Assembly (NCBI RefSeq): GCF_003254395.2
Contig: NC_037640.1
Location: 6,802,289-6,866,288, forward strand
DNA from: Apis mellifera
Taxonomy: Eukaryota > Arthropoda > Insecta > Hymenoptera > Apidae
Direction of reading: 5' to 3'
Length of the DNA stretch: 64,000 nt
Under the pieces are notes generated by a model that was not told the DNA's origin, made no database searches, and saw only the letters and a list, made by a program, of their open reading frames with translations. Shown here in pieces: positions 14,401 to 28,400 of the stretch (positions within the stretch are counted from its first letter, which is position 1; the number at the start of each line of letters is the position of its first letter). A program made the position numbers and the translations under genes.

Positions 14401-15200
14401 TGATTAAAAAAAAGAAAATACTTCCAACAAACGAAAAAGGAAAGGAAAAATATCGGTGATCGGAAGGATATGGATAATTTAATTCGACTTCCTCGATTAA
14501 CATTTCATTTCCACTCTTGGCGCGTAATTAAAATACGTTCGCGGAACGGGTTAACAAAAAAAAAACAAAGAAATATCCATCTTCCCGATTAACGAACCAT
14601 ATTCTCGCAGAAGAGAGAAGATGGAAAGAAAAGACTTAGAGAGAGCGAGTCTTCGAGTGAGTGGAGAGCGAGTCCACTTTAAAATAAAAATATAACGATA
14701 ACGTTCAAGAATCTTCACTCGCGTTGAAGCAAAGTTGAAGCAAAAAGTAATCACGGGTAATAGGTCCATCCTTGAATAAACGAGCACGCACGCATACACA
14801 CAGTTTTCGAACGAGGTAAACGATTTACGAGAGTGGCCACTCGTGAAGGTACGAGGGTGTTTTAAATCGCGCCATTTTGAAAAGAGTAATCGCTCGTTTG
14901 CGAAACTCTCCCAATTCGAAAAAAGACGAAACGAGACGCAACACCGTCGTTTCGAGGATCTCGAAATTCTCCACCCTCTTTCCTTCCTCCAACTTCTCGT
15001 CTTTTGTTCCGGAAAAATCTCTCGTCGAAAGCGACGAGATTAAGGTCCTCCTCCTCCTCTTCCCAGAAAGAACAGAAGGACCCGTTTGTTGATCCTTCGC
15101 GAGAGATATTTTTCGCCTCCTCCTCAAATTAACAGAATCAATCCTCCCCGTTAAATTCTTTTCAATTCTTAGATTCAACGAATGAGTTTCGACGAGTGTA
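8500..15200. other. No recognised gene
   Basis: The 8.7-9.0 kb part is a purine-rich strand (poly A/G, Lys/Glu-rich frames). 9.15-9.33 kb is GC-rich. A 22-bp perfect palindrome lies at 9643-9664. 12.0-13.0 kb is extremely AT-rich. Frames of 193 codons (9158-9739) and 156 codons (11522-11992) are open but low in complexity or open on both strands, with no domain I recognise. Confidence 0.6.
9643..9664. repeat. 22-bp perfect palindrome
   Basis: The half-site AAACCGTTCCC is followed at once by its reverse complement. The centre reads TTCCCGGGAA, a TTC-N4-GAA arrangement like a STAT site. The arms contain inverted AACGG, a Myb-like core. The palindrome is seen directly; any binding is inference. 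Confidence 0.9.
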
Positions 15201-15229
15201 TACTGTAAACTTTCGGGAGGGAAAGGAAT

Positions 15230-15560
15230 AACGCGACGCTATTTTTCACGGGACGTCGATGACACCTCCTCCCCCTGGCTTCCTCCTAGGTGGAACGAAA
15301 TGCGCGCGGTGGCGTACAACCGGAAACGACAAAAACAATAGACCGTCTCGAGCACGCGGCAGGATTTATGCCAGGCCTCGGTTGGAAAATTTCGACCCCC
15401 TCCCCTCTCCTTTCACCCGATATTAACACTTGTCACGTGCAGTCCGCACCGCTGGCAAGGAAACATAGCCGCCGGTTCGCCGCTTTCGACTTTGATGAAG
15501 CTCGTGCGATCCGTTAGACGGTCCACCCCGTGCGCCTGCCCGGATCCATCCCCTCGCGAT
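15230..15560. promoter_or_regulatory. GC-rich, CpG-dense island (candidate regulatory element)
   Basis: GC content is clearly above the flanks. It has a CACGTG E-box at 15435-15440, an AACAATAG Sox-like site near 15334 and many CpGs. Short frames are open on both strands without family resemblance, so I do not call a gene. Confidence 0.3.
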
Positions 15561-15569
15561 CAATCCCAC

Positions 15570-18500
15570 TGTTAGATATCCTTGCGCGATATTAGTTCCG
15601 GAAATTAGGCACGGTCGATGCTGACGAATAACGCCTGTGACCGTTGTGAGAGACAATTATCATCGGGTCCCTCGTTGCAATTCTAACGCGAATCTACTCC
15701 TATGCTTTTTGCGATCCGTGTCTGGAATTTTAAATTCACTTTCGAATATGAGTCGCGCGAAAAAGAGTTTTAATCATCGTTTTTGAGACGACTTCGAAAT
15801 CGTGTAAAATTTATTTTTTTTAATTTTACGACAATTTAAGTAAACTATACATTAAAGTTTCTTAAACTTTTCTTTGAGATTATCATAAGCGTTGGAAAAG
15901 ATTTAACGAAATAAAGGAAAGTAATTCGTGATAAATTCGATCGAATTCTCGGAGTTTCCAAGTTGAAAACACCGGGAAAAAACGCAGCGATACTCTCCAA
16001 CAGGATCGATATATATATATATATACACAGAAGATTAAATATTCAAACAATCGTTTCGTTCTCAATCTCCAACAAAATTCCACGGTTTAATTTTCACGAT
16101 TTTAAATTCGTTTCCACGCTTTCCGCCCGAATATTCGAATTACTATCTAACCTCGTTCCAAATAAAACGTTATAATTCGGACGATTGAGGCGGGTTTTCG
16201 TTTCGTTCTGGGGAGGAGAAAAAAAATCGTCGCGAGATATTCCTTCGAAAATAAAGGGGGAAAAAAAAGAAACGAAAACGACGATATCCTTGTTTAAATT
16301 GGATATCGCGGGCTAACAGGAGCGCATTCTAATTACCGTTGCTTTGTCCGAAATCGACGCGGGGGAACCGAGAATCAAGCTTCGATAATTAGTTAACCGT
16401 TCTATCGATCTCTCACGTATACACGATCTGCAAACAGCCCACGTTAAAACATTGTTTACCCGGTACAATAATACGGCCACGGCAAACCCCGCGCGCAAAT
16501 GATATTTGCCGCGTTTGCACAAATTGTCGATATTCATCGGTTAATTAAACCATTACGCGTACCGATTTCGAATTCTCGTCACGGAGGATTACACGTTTCC
16601 TACTTGCCGTCGTCTTAAAATTATCCTTTCAAATTTACGAGAACTCTGATCGAAAACAATTTTCATTTCGACATCATTTTCGCCAATATCTATTCCAATG
16701 CTCGTAAATTTTTCGAAAACGTGTGAATATTATTCCATATCTCTCTGTAAAATTCCTTATAAATCGCGTGCAATTGCGTTATAAATAGACAAATTGTGAT
16801 TGAAATAGGATCAAAATAATAGAAAGAGAAGAGGAAAAATAACCGGTTATCCTTCATTTGATTTGTAATACACGTTCGTTCATGCAACTCTCAACTAATT
16901 CACGATCTCGTTACGTATTTAATAAACCTTGTCTCGGTTGTATCTGCGTAGATCTTGGGGCTCGTCCACGCGTACAGCGAAGAAATTATACAGGAGTAGC
17001 CCGCGGGAGAGACTGGATTCCCTATTTAAACAGAAACTATAATTAAAAGCGGAATTCGTCGTATCTCTCGGAGTGGTTTCATGCGAGATCGTTGTTTCGT
17101 TGCGCGACGAATATCGAAATGTAAATTTTAGTTTTCCTATAATTCGTATTTCGACCGCTTCATACTCGAGACGAAAAATTCTCCTTGTGCAAGCGTTTCC
17201 GTTTCCAGTTTGAAAAGAACGAGGTGCAGGTGCGCGGAATTTCCCGGTAAAATTCCCTTCTAAAGTTCTCGACCGAGTAACGAGTTCCGACAGTTCGCGT
17301 CAGACAGGTTTTTCGTTCGTCTCGCGATCCGGTTAAGGACAGACAATTTTTTTGCTCCGTCCACGGGGCCAGAGCGAGGAAGATGCGCGGCTGGCTTCGA
17401 CTCGGATACATCGTTATTATCGTAGTTAAGTGTAATTAGCGTTAATTGGACGGAGAGGGAGGAGGGAAGGAGAGAGAGAGAAAGAGAGAGAGAGAGTATC
17501 CGCTTAACGACCAATTAAATCGCTCTTCCCAAGAATCGCATCGGCGATTCGCTGTCGTTTCCATTCTCTCTATCCTCCCCGACCATTGTGAATTTTTCCT
17601 CGATCCACCGAATTTCGTGCTAATAGATTGCACGTCTATTACACGTGGACGTCCCCTTTTTATCGCGCCCCCTCACTTCGTTTCCCCCGAAAATTCCCCC
17701 GCAATTTCCGCTCCTCCCTTGTAATCTCCCTCTACGGTTGACGAATTTTTCACCGGGAAACTATCCAATTTTCCACTTTTCAACGCTTCAATTATATATC
17801 ACTCGCGCTATAATACGCGTGCCACGTGTCTCTCTCGTGATAAGATAAAATAAAACTTGTTTTTTGGAAACAGAACTTAATTCGAACCTTGTCTCTTTAA
17901 AGAGATACGATAAGTGCATAAATGTATATATGTAAATAATTTCTCGACACTTGTTGTATCTTGAATTCATCAATGATTGACAGAATTGTCGTCTTTTCAA
18001 TCGAAGAGAAATCGAAAGTCTGACGCTGCAATAAAGTATCGTTTCACCGGAAAACGTTTTAACACTTTGTCACTTTGCCTCGTGTCGAGGAAGTTGAATT
18101 GTAAATCGTTAGAGAAACGAGGTTTGAGTTTACTATGTACAGTCGGCATTTCCATCAAAGAGGCTACTCCGACTCTGATTAAATTCTGGCATCGACTTAG
18201 GCGCTACCGAATTCAAAAGCCGAACGATCCACCATCCCCTTTCGATGTCTTCGACCGTAATTCGAAAGAGCAATAAGCCGAATTTATATATGAAGATTCG
18301 AAGCGTATGTTGGAAAATAATTCGAGATAATTTAAAAAGGAAAGAGTTTTCGCTTTCACTCGAATCATCATCCGTTTCATTCGATTCGAAGAAAGTGAAA
18401 TTCGATTCGAGGTTGTCGGCTTCGTCCAATTAAATTTTTGCGAATTTAAACGCCGAGACGGTCTCTCTAAGATTGGTGGACGTTCTCTCAAATTCGTTCG

Positions 18501-20000
18501 AATGAGAATTCGAGAAATTGGAAGAAGGGTTGAGGGGGAAACCGAGCTCGAAATTTAAAGGGCGCGTCACCGGCAACCGGCCACTTTGTTAATAAGCTCA
18601 ACAGGTGCGACTGGCTCTCGAGAGCTGCGAAGAATCGGGGAAGAATCGGGGGGAATAACGAATATCTGTTGAAAAATACTCTCGAAATAAAACTCTTTCT
18701 AAAAAATTTATCTTTTAAACTTTGTCTTTTAACAAGAGAAACTTTTTTTCAATTCGTGAAAATCCAACTTCTTCCCGAACGTTGTCAAACTTTATCGAAT
18801 ATAAAAAAAAGAGAAAGAAGAGGAAGAAAGTAATAAACATTCCCTAAATAAAATAACACGTCTCATTTTTATACATTTCTCCCATTCGCGTGCAATTCTC
18901 CGATAGATATTGCTTCCCGCGAAATCGCATGAAATCGCAGAAAATTGCAATTTTGGAGAAAGCCAGGATTACTTTCTATAGTTCGCGGATATATCGTGCA
19001 TACGTACCAATACCACAAGTTCGAGTTTTGTAAAAGGAACGAGTATACACACAGACACAGAGAAAAAAGATGCACAGAAGATCGATCGGCGAGGACTGGT
19101 TTGTCGAGGCTCCTCGTGGTTTTCCGCTCGACTCGTCGTGATGACCGACGTACGAAACAACTTTTGCGTTTTTCGATCGAGTTCTCACGGATGACAAAAC
19201 AATCAATTTGGAGAATCCGTCTCCTGTTTTTTTCCATCCGATTCTATCCGCGATGAAAGCGAAGCGAGAGCACTCGACTTGGAAGAATTTTCGTGGAGAG
19301 ATGCGCACTTTTGCGGAAGTGAGGCGAAACTCGAGCGCCGTTTACCTTTCCACCCCTCATCAACTATTGACGCAAGGAAGCATCCGCGCTTTTCGTCGCT
19401 CGAATCAAGACTCGTTGCTTATGCAGCAAGATATATACGCGTGAACTGTGCGTACATATTGGCGAGCCGAGACGAGTAACCGGAAGACGAGATTAATTTG
19501 TTTGTAATGCATATTTCATTATAGTCACGGGGGAGGCACGCGCCTAGTGATGGATTACACTCGTTCACGGGAGAATCTAGAGTTAAAAGTTCGTCGCGAT
19601 GATGCTCTTTAATATTTCAACCGTGTTCTTTGATATCTCTCTTTCTCGCTTGCTCTCTTTATGAAGAGGCTCTCTGTTATTGCATTTTTAATATCATTTC
19701 TATATTTACGGAATGAAATAACGATGGAAAAGAAAACATTTGGATCGAACTTGTATATAATTTCGAGAAACAATTTCTCATCTAAGATAAATGCAACTTC
19801 AAACACTGAGATTCATCTTTCTGAAAGAACTTAGGAGGGTTTATTGTTAGATTCGTTTCGAAAGATGCACACCAGGTATATAAAATTTTCAAAAGTCGAG
19901 CAATATAGCAAAATTTCCCTCCGGATTGAATCTCTCGCGTTAGCCGAATAAAACGTTTCATTTCCCGGGACTTATTTATTCATTTGCTGGTGCGGCCCGG
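15570..20000. other. No recognised gene
   Basis: Mixed AT-rich sequence with a TA microsatellite at 16009-16024 and a GA microsatellite at 17470-17496. It also has a GC-richer stretch at 17.2-17.7 kb and inverted or repeated TTCGATTCGA-type words near 18.36-18.42 kb. Nothing resembles a gene. Confidence 0.55.
17470..17496. repeat. GA microsatellite
   Basis: GA units interrupted once by AAA, in a purine-rich stretch. Confidence 0.95.
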
Positions 20001-20009
20001 GCCAAAAAC

Positions 20010-20210
20010 TCGCAGCTGCCTACGGCACCGGAGTAATAAAGCCCTCCTCGGGTTACGTTTCGAGCGGTGGACACGCGACGACACGCCGTCCTCGAGGAAG
20101 CGCGCAAAAACGGTGCGCCATTAGTACGGCGAGCCAAGACCAAAACCGAAACCAAGTCCGAGTAACGTTTGCACCAGCTCATGCAAATCATCGCCTGAAT
20201 TATTCATTAA
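20010..20210. promoter_or_regulatory. GC-rich island with a perfect octamer (candidate enhancer)
   Basis: A CpG-dense block follows AT-rich sequence abruptly. It includes GCGGCCCGGGCC and ends with ATGCAAAT, the POU/octamer consensus, at 20181-20188, then TCATTAAC, a homeodomain-like site. A short frame is open on the - strand but resembles nothing I know. Confidence 0.3.
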
Positions 20211-22020
20211 CGACGTACCCTCCAACGACGTTTCTCCGAAAGGTTGTGCTCCTTAAAATGTGCACCTTTATTTCGACGGTTCTGGGCCGTGGATCGATAT
20301 CGCCGAGGAGGGAAGGGAAAGGAGAGGAAAATTTCAACGTTTTCTTCCCTCGTGGCAGCCGAATCAGATCAGGAATGGATGTTAATCCGAGAATGATGCA
20401 ATTATCCTTATCGCTTTAATTTAAGTAACATTAATTATGGAACCAACTTGGTGCCGTTTTTCCTCGAGAGGATGTAAGAAGATGTTGGAAAATTGCCCCC
20501 ATTTTCTCTTCCCTTCGTCGATGATTCGCTTAATTTGTTTAACACTGTTCAACGATATTTCGAGGCGTCGATTACTTTGGATTGAATTGAGAAATTAAAT
20601 TTACAGGAATCCGATAGAGTCGTTGTTAATATTTGAAAACGTGCTCGTTTAATTGGGAATGAATTTTGACATGAAATATTCATTCGTGAAAATTGCACCC
20701 GTTACAAATTGCATTGAGATTTATAAATAAAACACATTTGCCGGGGATTCATTCGTTGCGTTTCATCAGAATGGAATCAGCCTCCATTAGCTAATTAAGT
20801 AATATTATAATCCGTTGTTAGATAACACGATTATCCAACGTATGATATATCTTTCTCAGCTTGCTCGACACTCTGACTGCCTCGTTCTTCAAGCTCGTGT
20901 CGTTGTCGCTCAAGAGAGATTGCAACCGACTGCTCCTCGTGTCGTTAATTTTAAGCGCGACAGTGAAAACATTTTTATCATTTTTCAATCGAGCATCGGT
21001 ATAATAAAATTATGGGTGACAGGACTGAACAAAGGTTTATCACATTTCCTCCTGGATCCATCCAAGTTTTACGCCATTTTCTTTACGACTTCTTATTGTC
21101 GATCATTACCATTCCATGGGGAATGTCATCATGTCAATTGTCCCGTCTTCTTATCGTGAAATATAATTTCGACCGAGGGAAAATTGTCTTGCGATCGAGA
21201 AGGATGCTTCTCTTCGAAAAACTCTTCAAATTAACGTCGTATCGTCGAGCGATGGATTTTAGACGATGGAAATTTAATCGATCTTTAATGCAATTCGTTT
21301 CTCCTCTCCTCGATCACTTCGCATTTTCACGATATTTTATCTCGAAATAGAAATTATATATATATATATTCCATTTTATTATTTACCACGGTGCAGTGTA
21401 TTTTACAAACACAAAATATTGTTTTATTTTAATTTTGAATGCGATGTTTTAACAAAAAACATACAAAGTTGAATATAAATAAATAAATAAACAAATAAAT
21501 AAATATTCAGCTTTCGCGTATTCTAGAGAAAACAATTTTTCCCCCCCCTTTTGCACAACAATACGAAATATCCACACGAAATATTCAAATAGAAAATATT
21601 CACGCGCGTTCACGATTCATAATCTTCCATGAAAATCTCGGCCAAACAAAAGAATGGAACGCAAAAAACGGTACTCGTCCATTCGACGAAATGATCGAAG
21701 AAATTTCCCGAAGACTGTTCGAACGACACTCGACGAAAAAGGATTCGAGGGGTTTCCCTTCGAAGAAAGCAAGAAGAAACGCGCCCCTTTGAGATTGCAC
21801 CTGTTCGTTGCGTGTAAAAATGGCGAGAAAAGTCGGAACGCAAAAGGGAGAAGTGTCGGCTAAATAAAAAGCGGGGATAATAATATCGCAGGAGGGAGAG
21901 GGAAGGAGGCGCGAAAGAAGGTAGTTTCTCGCGCCTCCTCCTGGCGAGCACCGCTTCTTTTTTGCTCGTGCTATCGCGAAGTTCTTAATTAAATTCACCG
22001 GCTAGCCGGCAGCAGCACAG

Positions 22021-22445
22021 GCGAAGAAAAGGAAGACGAAGGGAAAAAAGAAAGAAAAGAAATAGAAGCCTCGAGGAAAACTAGCGAGCCTGCGAATTAA
22101 GGCTTTCCGCGACAAGCACCTGGGCAAGATCCTCCCTATCTTGTTTCCTTCACCCCTTTTTTGGCCGATGAACGAGTTATCATCATCTGTGAATCATAAT
22201 GCGTTTCGCAAAATTTCGAAAATTATATCAGATAAATTATATTAATAATGCAGAAAATGAAGAAAGGAATAAAAATTTCTTGTTAATGTAGATTAACTAC
22301 GATACTTCTTTTTTCCAAAAGGGAATTTCAAAAATTCTGTTCTATGTGATAACGCGAAGATGAAGAGAGGAAGAAAAAGGAAGAAATAGAAAAGAAGCGA
22401 AGGAAAAGTACGAAGCTAGATATACGAATTAAGACTTTCCTCGGA
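22021..22445. repeat. Diverged direct repeat, two copies of about 93 bp
   Basis: Units 22021-22113 and 22353-22445 share the order GCGAAGA, purine-rich AAGAAATAGAA, GGAAAA, then CGAATTAAGNCTTTCC. Identity looks like about three quarters with small gaps. About 240 bp separate them. This looks like an old local duplication. Confidence 0.55.
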
Positions 22446-25400
22446 TCCTGTCTCGAGTTTACCGAGTTTAACCGCGCTACTTCCTTTCTACCACGAACGA
22501 ACGATGACGAGCCACGAGTATTCGCGGCGTGCAACGTCACTTTTGTACCTCGTTTCCGCGGACATTTCGGAAATTGCGCGTACCACGAGCATTAATAACT
22601 CGTCGACCCATCCACCACTCTTTGCAACGAGCGAAATGCACTATTCGCGGCGAACCGATAAAACAATGGACACCGTTTCGTGATTATAATTAATTGTTTT
22701 CCCCGCCTGATTTCACCATCCGTGCACACGGGAAAAACATGGAAAAATTGTCTCTGTTGTCGTCTCGTTCGTTTCGTCCATGGAAATTGAACGTTACAAT
22801 TTCTCGCCGTTTCACGTGGAATCCTCGCGGTATCTGGAAATAGATAGAGAGTTGATGAGAGAAACGTAAAAAACCGCGACCGCGGGGAAGAAGATTGAAA
22901 AATTTATCGAGTGGAACAGAAGAGAGATCTGATTAGATAACGAGTGACATCGATCGCGTCGTAATCTCGTCGCCAAGATACATCGCGGAAACTTGCGATT
23001 TCAAGGTCTGGATTCTCCGCAGCCAGGAATAGAGAAACTGGGGTTTTCGCGAGTGTATAGAGGTACAAGTGGGATCAACCAGAGGGGGTAGAATCCCTAT
23101 TTATGGCAACTATTTCGACATACGTGTGGCGGATATCCCTCGCGAGTCTCCAGCCGTTCCTCCATAAAACATCGAAATCCTCGATGGACGCGAAATCGAT
23201 AAAGGCGTTGCAATTCTCCGGGACGATAGATCGAGCTTATTTTGTCAAATAAAAAGGGGGTACGTTAATAACGAGACTTGGAACGGTGCCCTTTGAATCT
23301 CTCTCTCTCTCTCTCCTCCTCTTCCACACAGATTCTCTTTCCATCCATGGATATCCCCGAGCAACGTCTTTATTGCGGCTTGAACGTGTCCTTATTCGCG
23401 CACGCGACGATAAACCTCGGGAATTTTGCTTCGGAAATATGGTACCGGGGATATTTTAGCCGATACGGCATGGAAATTCCTGTTTTAAGTATATATTGAA
23501 ATGAAGATTATCGTGTATTGGAGAAATGTATTCTGTGTTTTTTTTTTTTCTCTTTTTTTGGTACACGTATACACGTATTATTTTACATCAATTAACGTAT
23601 CCGTATTTCGATCCGTGCAATTTTTGGATATACGAATATTAAAACCTTCCTCATTAAGAAACATTATTTAATTAATTCTTCGGATGAGAAAGAAACTAAT
23701 ATTGCTACGAGCGGAAAGGCAACTAGAAATATGTTTAATTTATAATTGAAATTACGTTAAAAAAAAATTATACCGGATTAAAAGTATTTTGGAAAACGCG
23801 TAAAATTAGCATAATAAAATGGAAAGGACAGGAGTGGATTTTTTTTTCGACAAACGATAATTTTGCTCTCCACTGGTATCGCACGATGTATGAAAATTTA
23901 ATCCGGTAACAATTGGTGGGAATCAAAGCTCGTTAATTAGGTAGTCACTGACAAAATCCAACCAAAATAATCCTATTACAAGTTCAGAACTTAATGTATC
24001 CTGGATTATAGTCTCGATGTTCAGGAATATTACACGGATATTTTCTCTCCAATTACGCAAATATCGCGGAGATTTAAGCATTGAACTCGAATGGGAGCGG
24101 AGCATCCAGGGATTCGGGGGGAGAATAGAACGAAACCAATGCTCCGCGCGAGCTTAGGCGATAATAATTAAATTGTTGATGCACGATAGGGATCAACTGT
24201 AATTCCTATTAAATCTCGAAGACTAGGATCAAATTTATCGTTAAATGATTTTGGTCGGATCGTTTTTTAAAGAACGATTTATTCTCGCGCTTGCGAATCG
24301 AAATGGAATTATTTCCATTACAAATATTTGGTACAAAAATAAATGTAATCGAAAATTATTTTCTCTTCGCATGCGTGACGCAATAATTCTTTCGAAAATT
24401 GAACCAAGAAGATTGAAAAATTCTAATTTCGTGAAATTTAAATTCTTTTTTTGAACGACGAAATTATTGAAATCGTATTATCGAAATTTAATGATAAATA
24501 CGATTGAATACTTTTTTCGCTTGTTTCTTCTCAATAATTCACCTAATTTACTTTAAAAAAGTAAAGAAAATTAGGAAAGTTTAAATTACAAACTTTACTA
24601 CCCTTCCCTTTTTTACATCGAATATCCTATGCTCGACATCGTAATTTTAAAAAAAAAAAAGAAAAAAACTTTCGCGAGAGCAATTAATCATATTTCGCAT
24701 ATACGCCAAAGGTATTGCATAAAATACGATTTAGAAAATTGACGAAGAGAGGGCCGTGCAACAAAAGCGGAAATAAGAGCGCCGAAATCGAGCCGAAGAT
24801 GACGGTGAAAATTTATGTCATCCAATATCCATAACGGTCCAAAATGGTCCCTGTTTACTCGAGAAACTTTTCCATCTGCGTGTTACGAGTAAATCTCGTT
24901 GAGACAGCCGGATGAGCAGGGGGGTGCGCGGTAAAGGCCACCAATGAGCGCGACACCGAATCGTGCACCGGAAAAAGCAGTAAATCCTCGGATGACGTCG
25001 TGGATTAGGCATGCAGTATTATCCATATATACATCGAATGGATTTTCAACGAAAAGCTTTCAACCATCCTCTCTCTTAAAACTCGTGCATCTCGAGTATG
25101 ATTTCTTTCTTGATTTAAACTTCATGCTTGTCATCGTAAGAACTTCACCTATGAATTTATAAAAGAAAGAATAAATTCATCGTGTAGGAATGATCAGTTT
25201 GTATATTTTACGATTTGCTCGAGGAAAGAAACGATATTAAATTTGATGAGAATAAAAAGTGAATTTCGTGTCACGATCCTTGAAGGGATGAAAAAGAAGA
25301 AAAGTGTAAAAAAATTTTGTATTCTGAATTATAAAAAATGAAATCGATAATTGTTGTCAAAGTTGTTTGAATTGGAAAAATTAGGAAATTCTTTCTTAAA

Positions 25401-28400
25401 TTTGTTTAAGATAAATGATCGATCTGAAATTTTTAATTGGCAACAAATTTGGAATAGGAACAATCTAGTTATTTTCCAGATTCTTCAAAGGATCGAAAGG
25501 AAATCTCGGAGAAGAAAAATCTCGCTTGATTCTCAGAGATTCCTTAATGTGGGACGAAACTCTATTCTCATATTTTGGTCGACAGCGTGGAAAAACCTTT
25601 GTCGAAAAGTTGAAAACGCGTGCGGAATGTTTAAAATATTCTTTCCAATCCTGGTGAAAAGTCTGGCATAGAAATTCGGTTACGCAACACCCTTTTCCCT
25701 CTCTCCCCTTCCCTGACACTCTTTTATTAGTCTAGCCAGAGTTTCTTGGCCGGGTCTCGTATCGCCTGCCTCTCGCTTTTCTCATCTCCATATGCGTTCT
25801 CCCACCGTAAGGAAGAAATCCGAGAATCCTTGCACCGTCTCGGATACGATTGATGCATTCCACTTTGCGTCACGTTTGGCCCCCTCAATGGATCCGATAA
25901 ATCACACACACGGAGCGAAAGTGTGGCGAGAGGTGTCCTCGATAAACGAAAACTAATGGATGCTTTCCACGTGTACCGCATCGGAGAAACATATCTTTCG
26001 ACGAAATAGTTTTGCACGGATACGAGTTTTTTCCTCTCCTTTTTCCTTTTTTATCCGTGCACGAGAAAAATTTTTGCAAAGCGATTACTTCCACGCGCGC
26101 GAGATAGAGAAATATTTATCTCCCCTCGGCGAATATACAATATATATATATAGCTCTATTGTCTGTCAATGCAACAATATCATAAAGTCGGTTCGCCGGT
26201 CCAAAAAGCGGGCTGACCCAATACCAGCTCGTTCCACTGTTTGCTCTCGTGTCTGTTTCGCAGCCACGTTCTCCACAGATCCCTCATATATTGCCTGCAT
26301 ATATATATACGTTGCCTTTCCGTTTCCCGACTCGACAGGAAATGAATCGTCCTCAATTAAACTACGATGGATCCACGATGGATCTTCATAACCCCTAAAT
26401 ATTTAACCGGCGATTATAATCGAGCCTCGATTCATTTCATAAAAATTCGGTCGATTTTTCTTTTTTTCTTTTTCTTTTTTATGAAATCAGAACCGTTCGA
26501 TATCCTTCCACGAAGGGAGAGGATGTGTTCCAGGCGATGTTTAACGGCGAAACGAACAAGTTGCCCGTCGGGGATCGCCGGTTATAAGCAATCGATGCGT
26601 ACTACACGCGGGTTGCAAATCGCTCGCGGCAGTCAACACGCTGTCCCTAAATTAGTCCTTGTAAGCGACAGCTACGATGCCTTTTGGCATCGACGTACAT
26701 GGATCGTAAATTTCGAAACGGGTCTGTTTTATCCCCAGAGTGCAGTACGTGCCATGAGTAGTATGTATTCCAATCTCTCGGATCGATAATTCGATAATTC
26801 GATCGATTCCTGGGCAGTTGTTTCCCACAGAACTTCGATAATTCGTTTTGAGACGAAATTTCTCGAGTTTATATTTGCGACGTTGGAATTTTTCGAAAGA
26901 TTCGAATATTCGTCTCGTTCATCGAATCTCGATGAAAGATCAATTTTAATTCTTCTCCGATTGTTACTCGAATTTCGAAGAATATTAATAAAGGCAGGAC
27001 ATAAGTTTAATGGTTTTTAACGAGGACGGGATAAATTAAACGTTCGGTTTTCGAGGAAGGAGGTGTAATTTGGTTTTCAGGGAAATGCTACAAACAAGGA
27101 TTTCGCAAACTTTCGTCGATCGAGGACAAGCCGCGACGTCCGACGGTTGAAATTCGAAAAGGTCACGTGTTGTGTCGAACGTTGCTTTGACTTGTAGTTC
27201 TCCCGAACACGTCTCACAACAGTTAGCTAATGCACCCTTTGCAATACGTGCAATTAGTTTCAACTAGTGAATACGGGCTTCTGACATTTAACGAAGCAGG
27301 GACGAGTTCAACGAAACTCGCGTTTCAACCGATATCGCAAACGCTTGATTATTATCTTCGACAAATTACTCGACAAATTATTGGGTCAAAGTAAATTTAT
27401 ATTTATTTTTACATCCACGACAGCCGTTAATTAAATCACATTCGATGGATAAATTGGAAATTGAAATTTTGAGAATTTTTGTAAAAAAAAATGCGATTCG
27501 ATAATTACGAAAAATTATTATATGTTAAATCTTGACATTTTTATTTATATTTCCATGGCAGGATATAAATTTCTCTTTTGCGTAATAATTCTGAAAGTCA
27601 ATATTTTTTGAAATAATAAAATTTCAATTTCACGCGTGACACGTCTTCTTATCGTTCGTATTTTGAAATCAAGAATTGGGGGGAGGAAAAAGGAGAAAAG
27701 GAAAAAAAACTTACAGAATTCGCGCATTCGTGCAGCATAAAGGAAACGAAATGGTAATGCACGTGTCCAAAACATTTGTGGAAAATGGTTTGTGGGATAT
27801 TTCCTAAACACGGTTCCTATCCCAGAATTCTAAATTGCAACGAATAAATCCAACGCGGTCGTGAAAAGAGATCGAATATTTCGAGAACACGGGTGTTTTC
27901 GAAATACGGAACGGAAGATGGGACAACAATTGATATGTCGTATTATAACACGAATGGGACGCGAATTCCGTCGCGAGAGGGGATTTCGCCTATAAAAAAA
28001 AAAAAAAAAAGTCGACGTTGAACGTCACATAGAAAATTCGTTGCAGAAAGAATACATCTGCTACCTGTCCTCCATCGTTGTTTCCAACGATTTTGATAAA
28101 AGGATGCGTTGAAAACGATGTTCGAGCATGTCATAAACGTGGGAATACGTTCTAATTACTACAGCTGCTTTGTAACAACTATTTTTCTATTTTTTTCCTC
28201 CTTTTCCCTTGATTTTCTTTCATCTTTTTTTTTTCTTTTATTATTCTATCCGAAACAATAGGATCGACAGGATGCACAAAGCAACTCGTTGCGTCGAATC
28301 GATACGACGAAAGGGAATACGCGTTGCTGACTGGAATGATACGAGAAAGGAAAAAATCGACAGGCGATATTTGCCGCTCACGGTATTGAAAAATTGAGAC

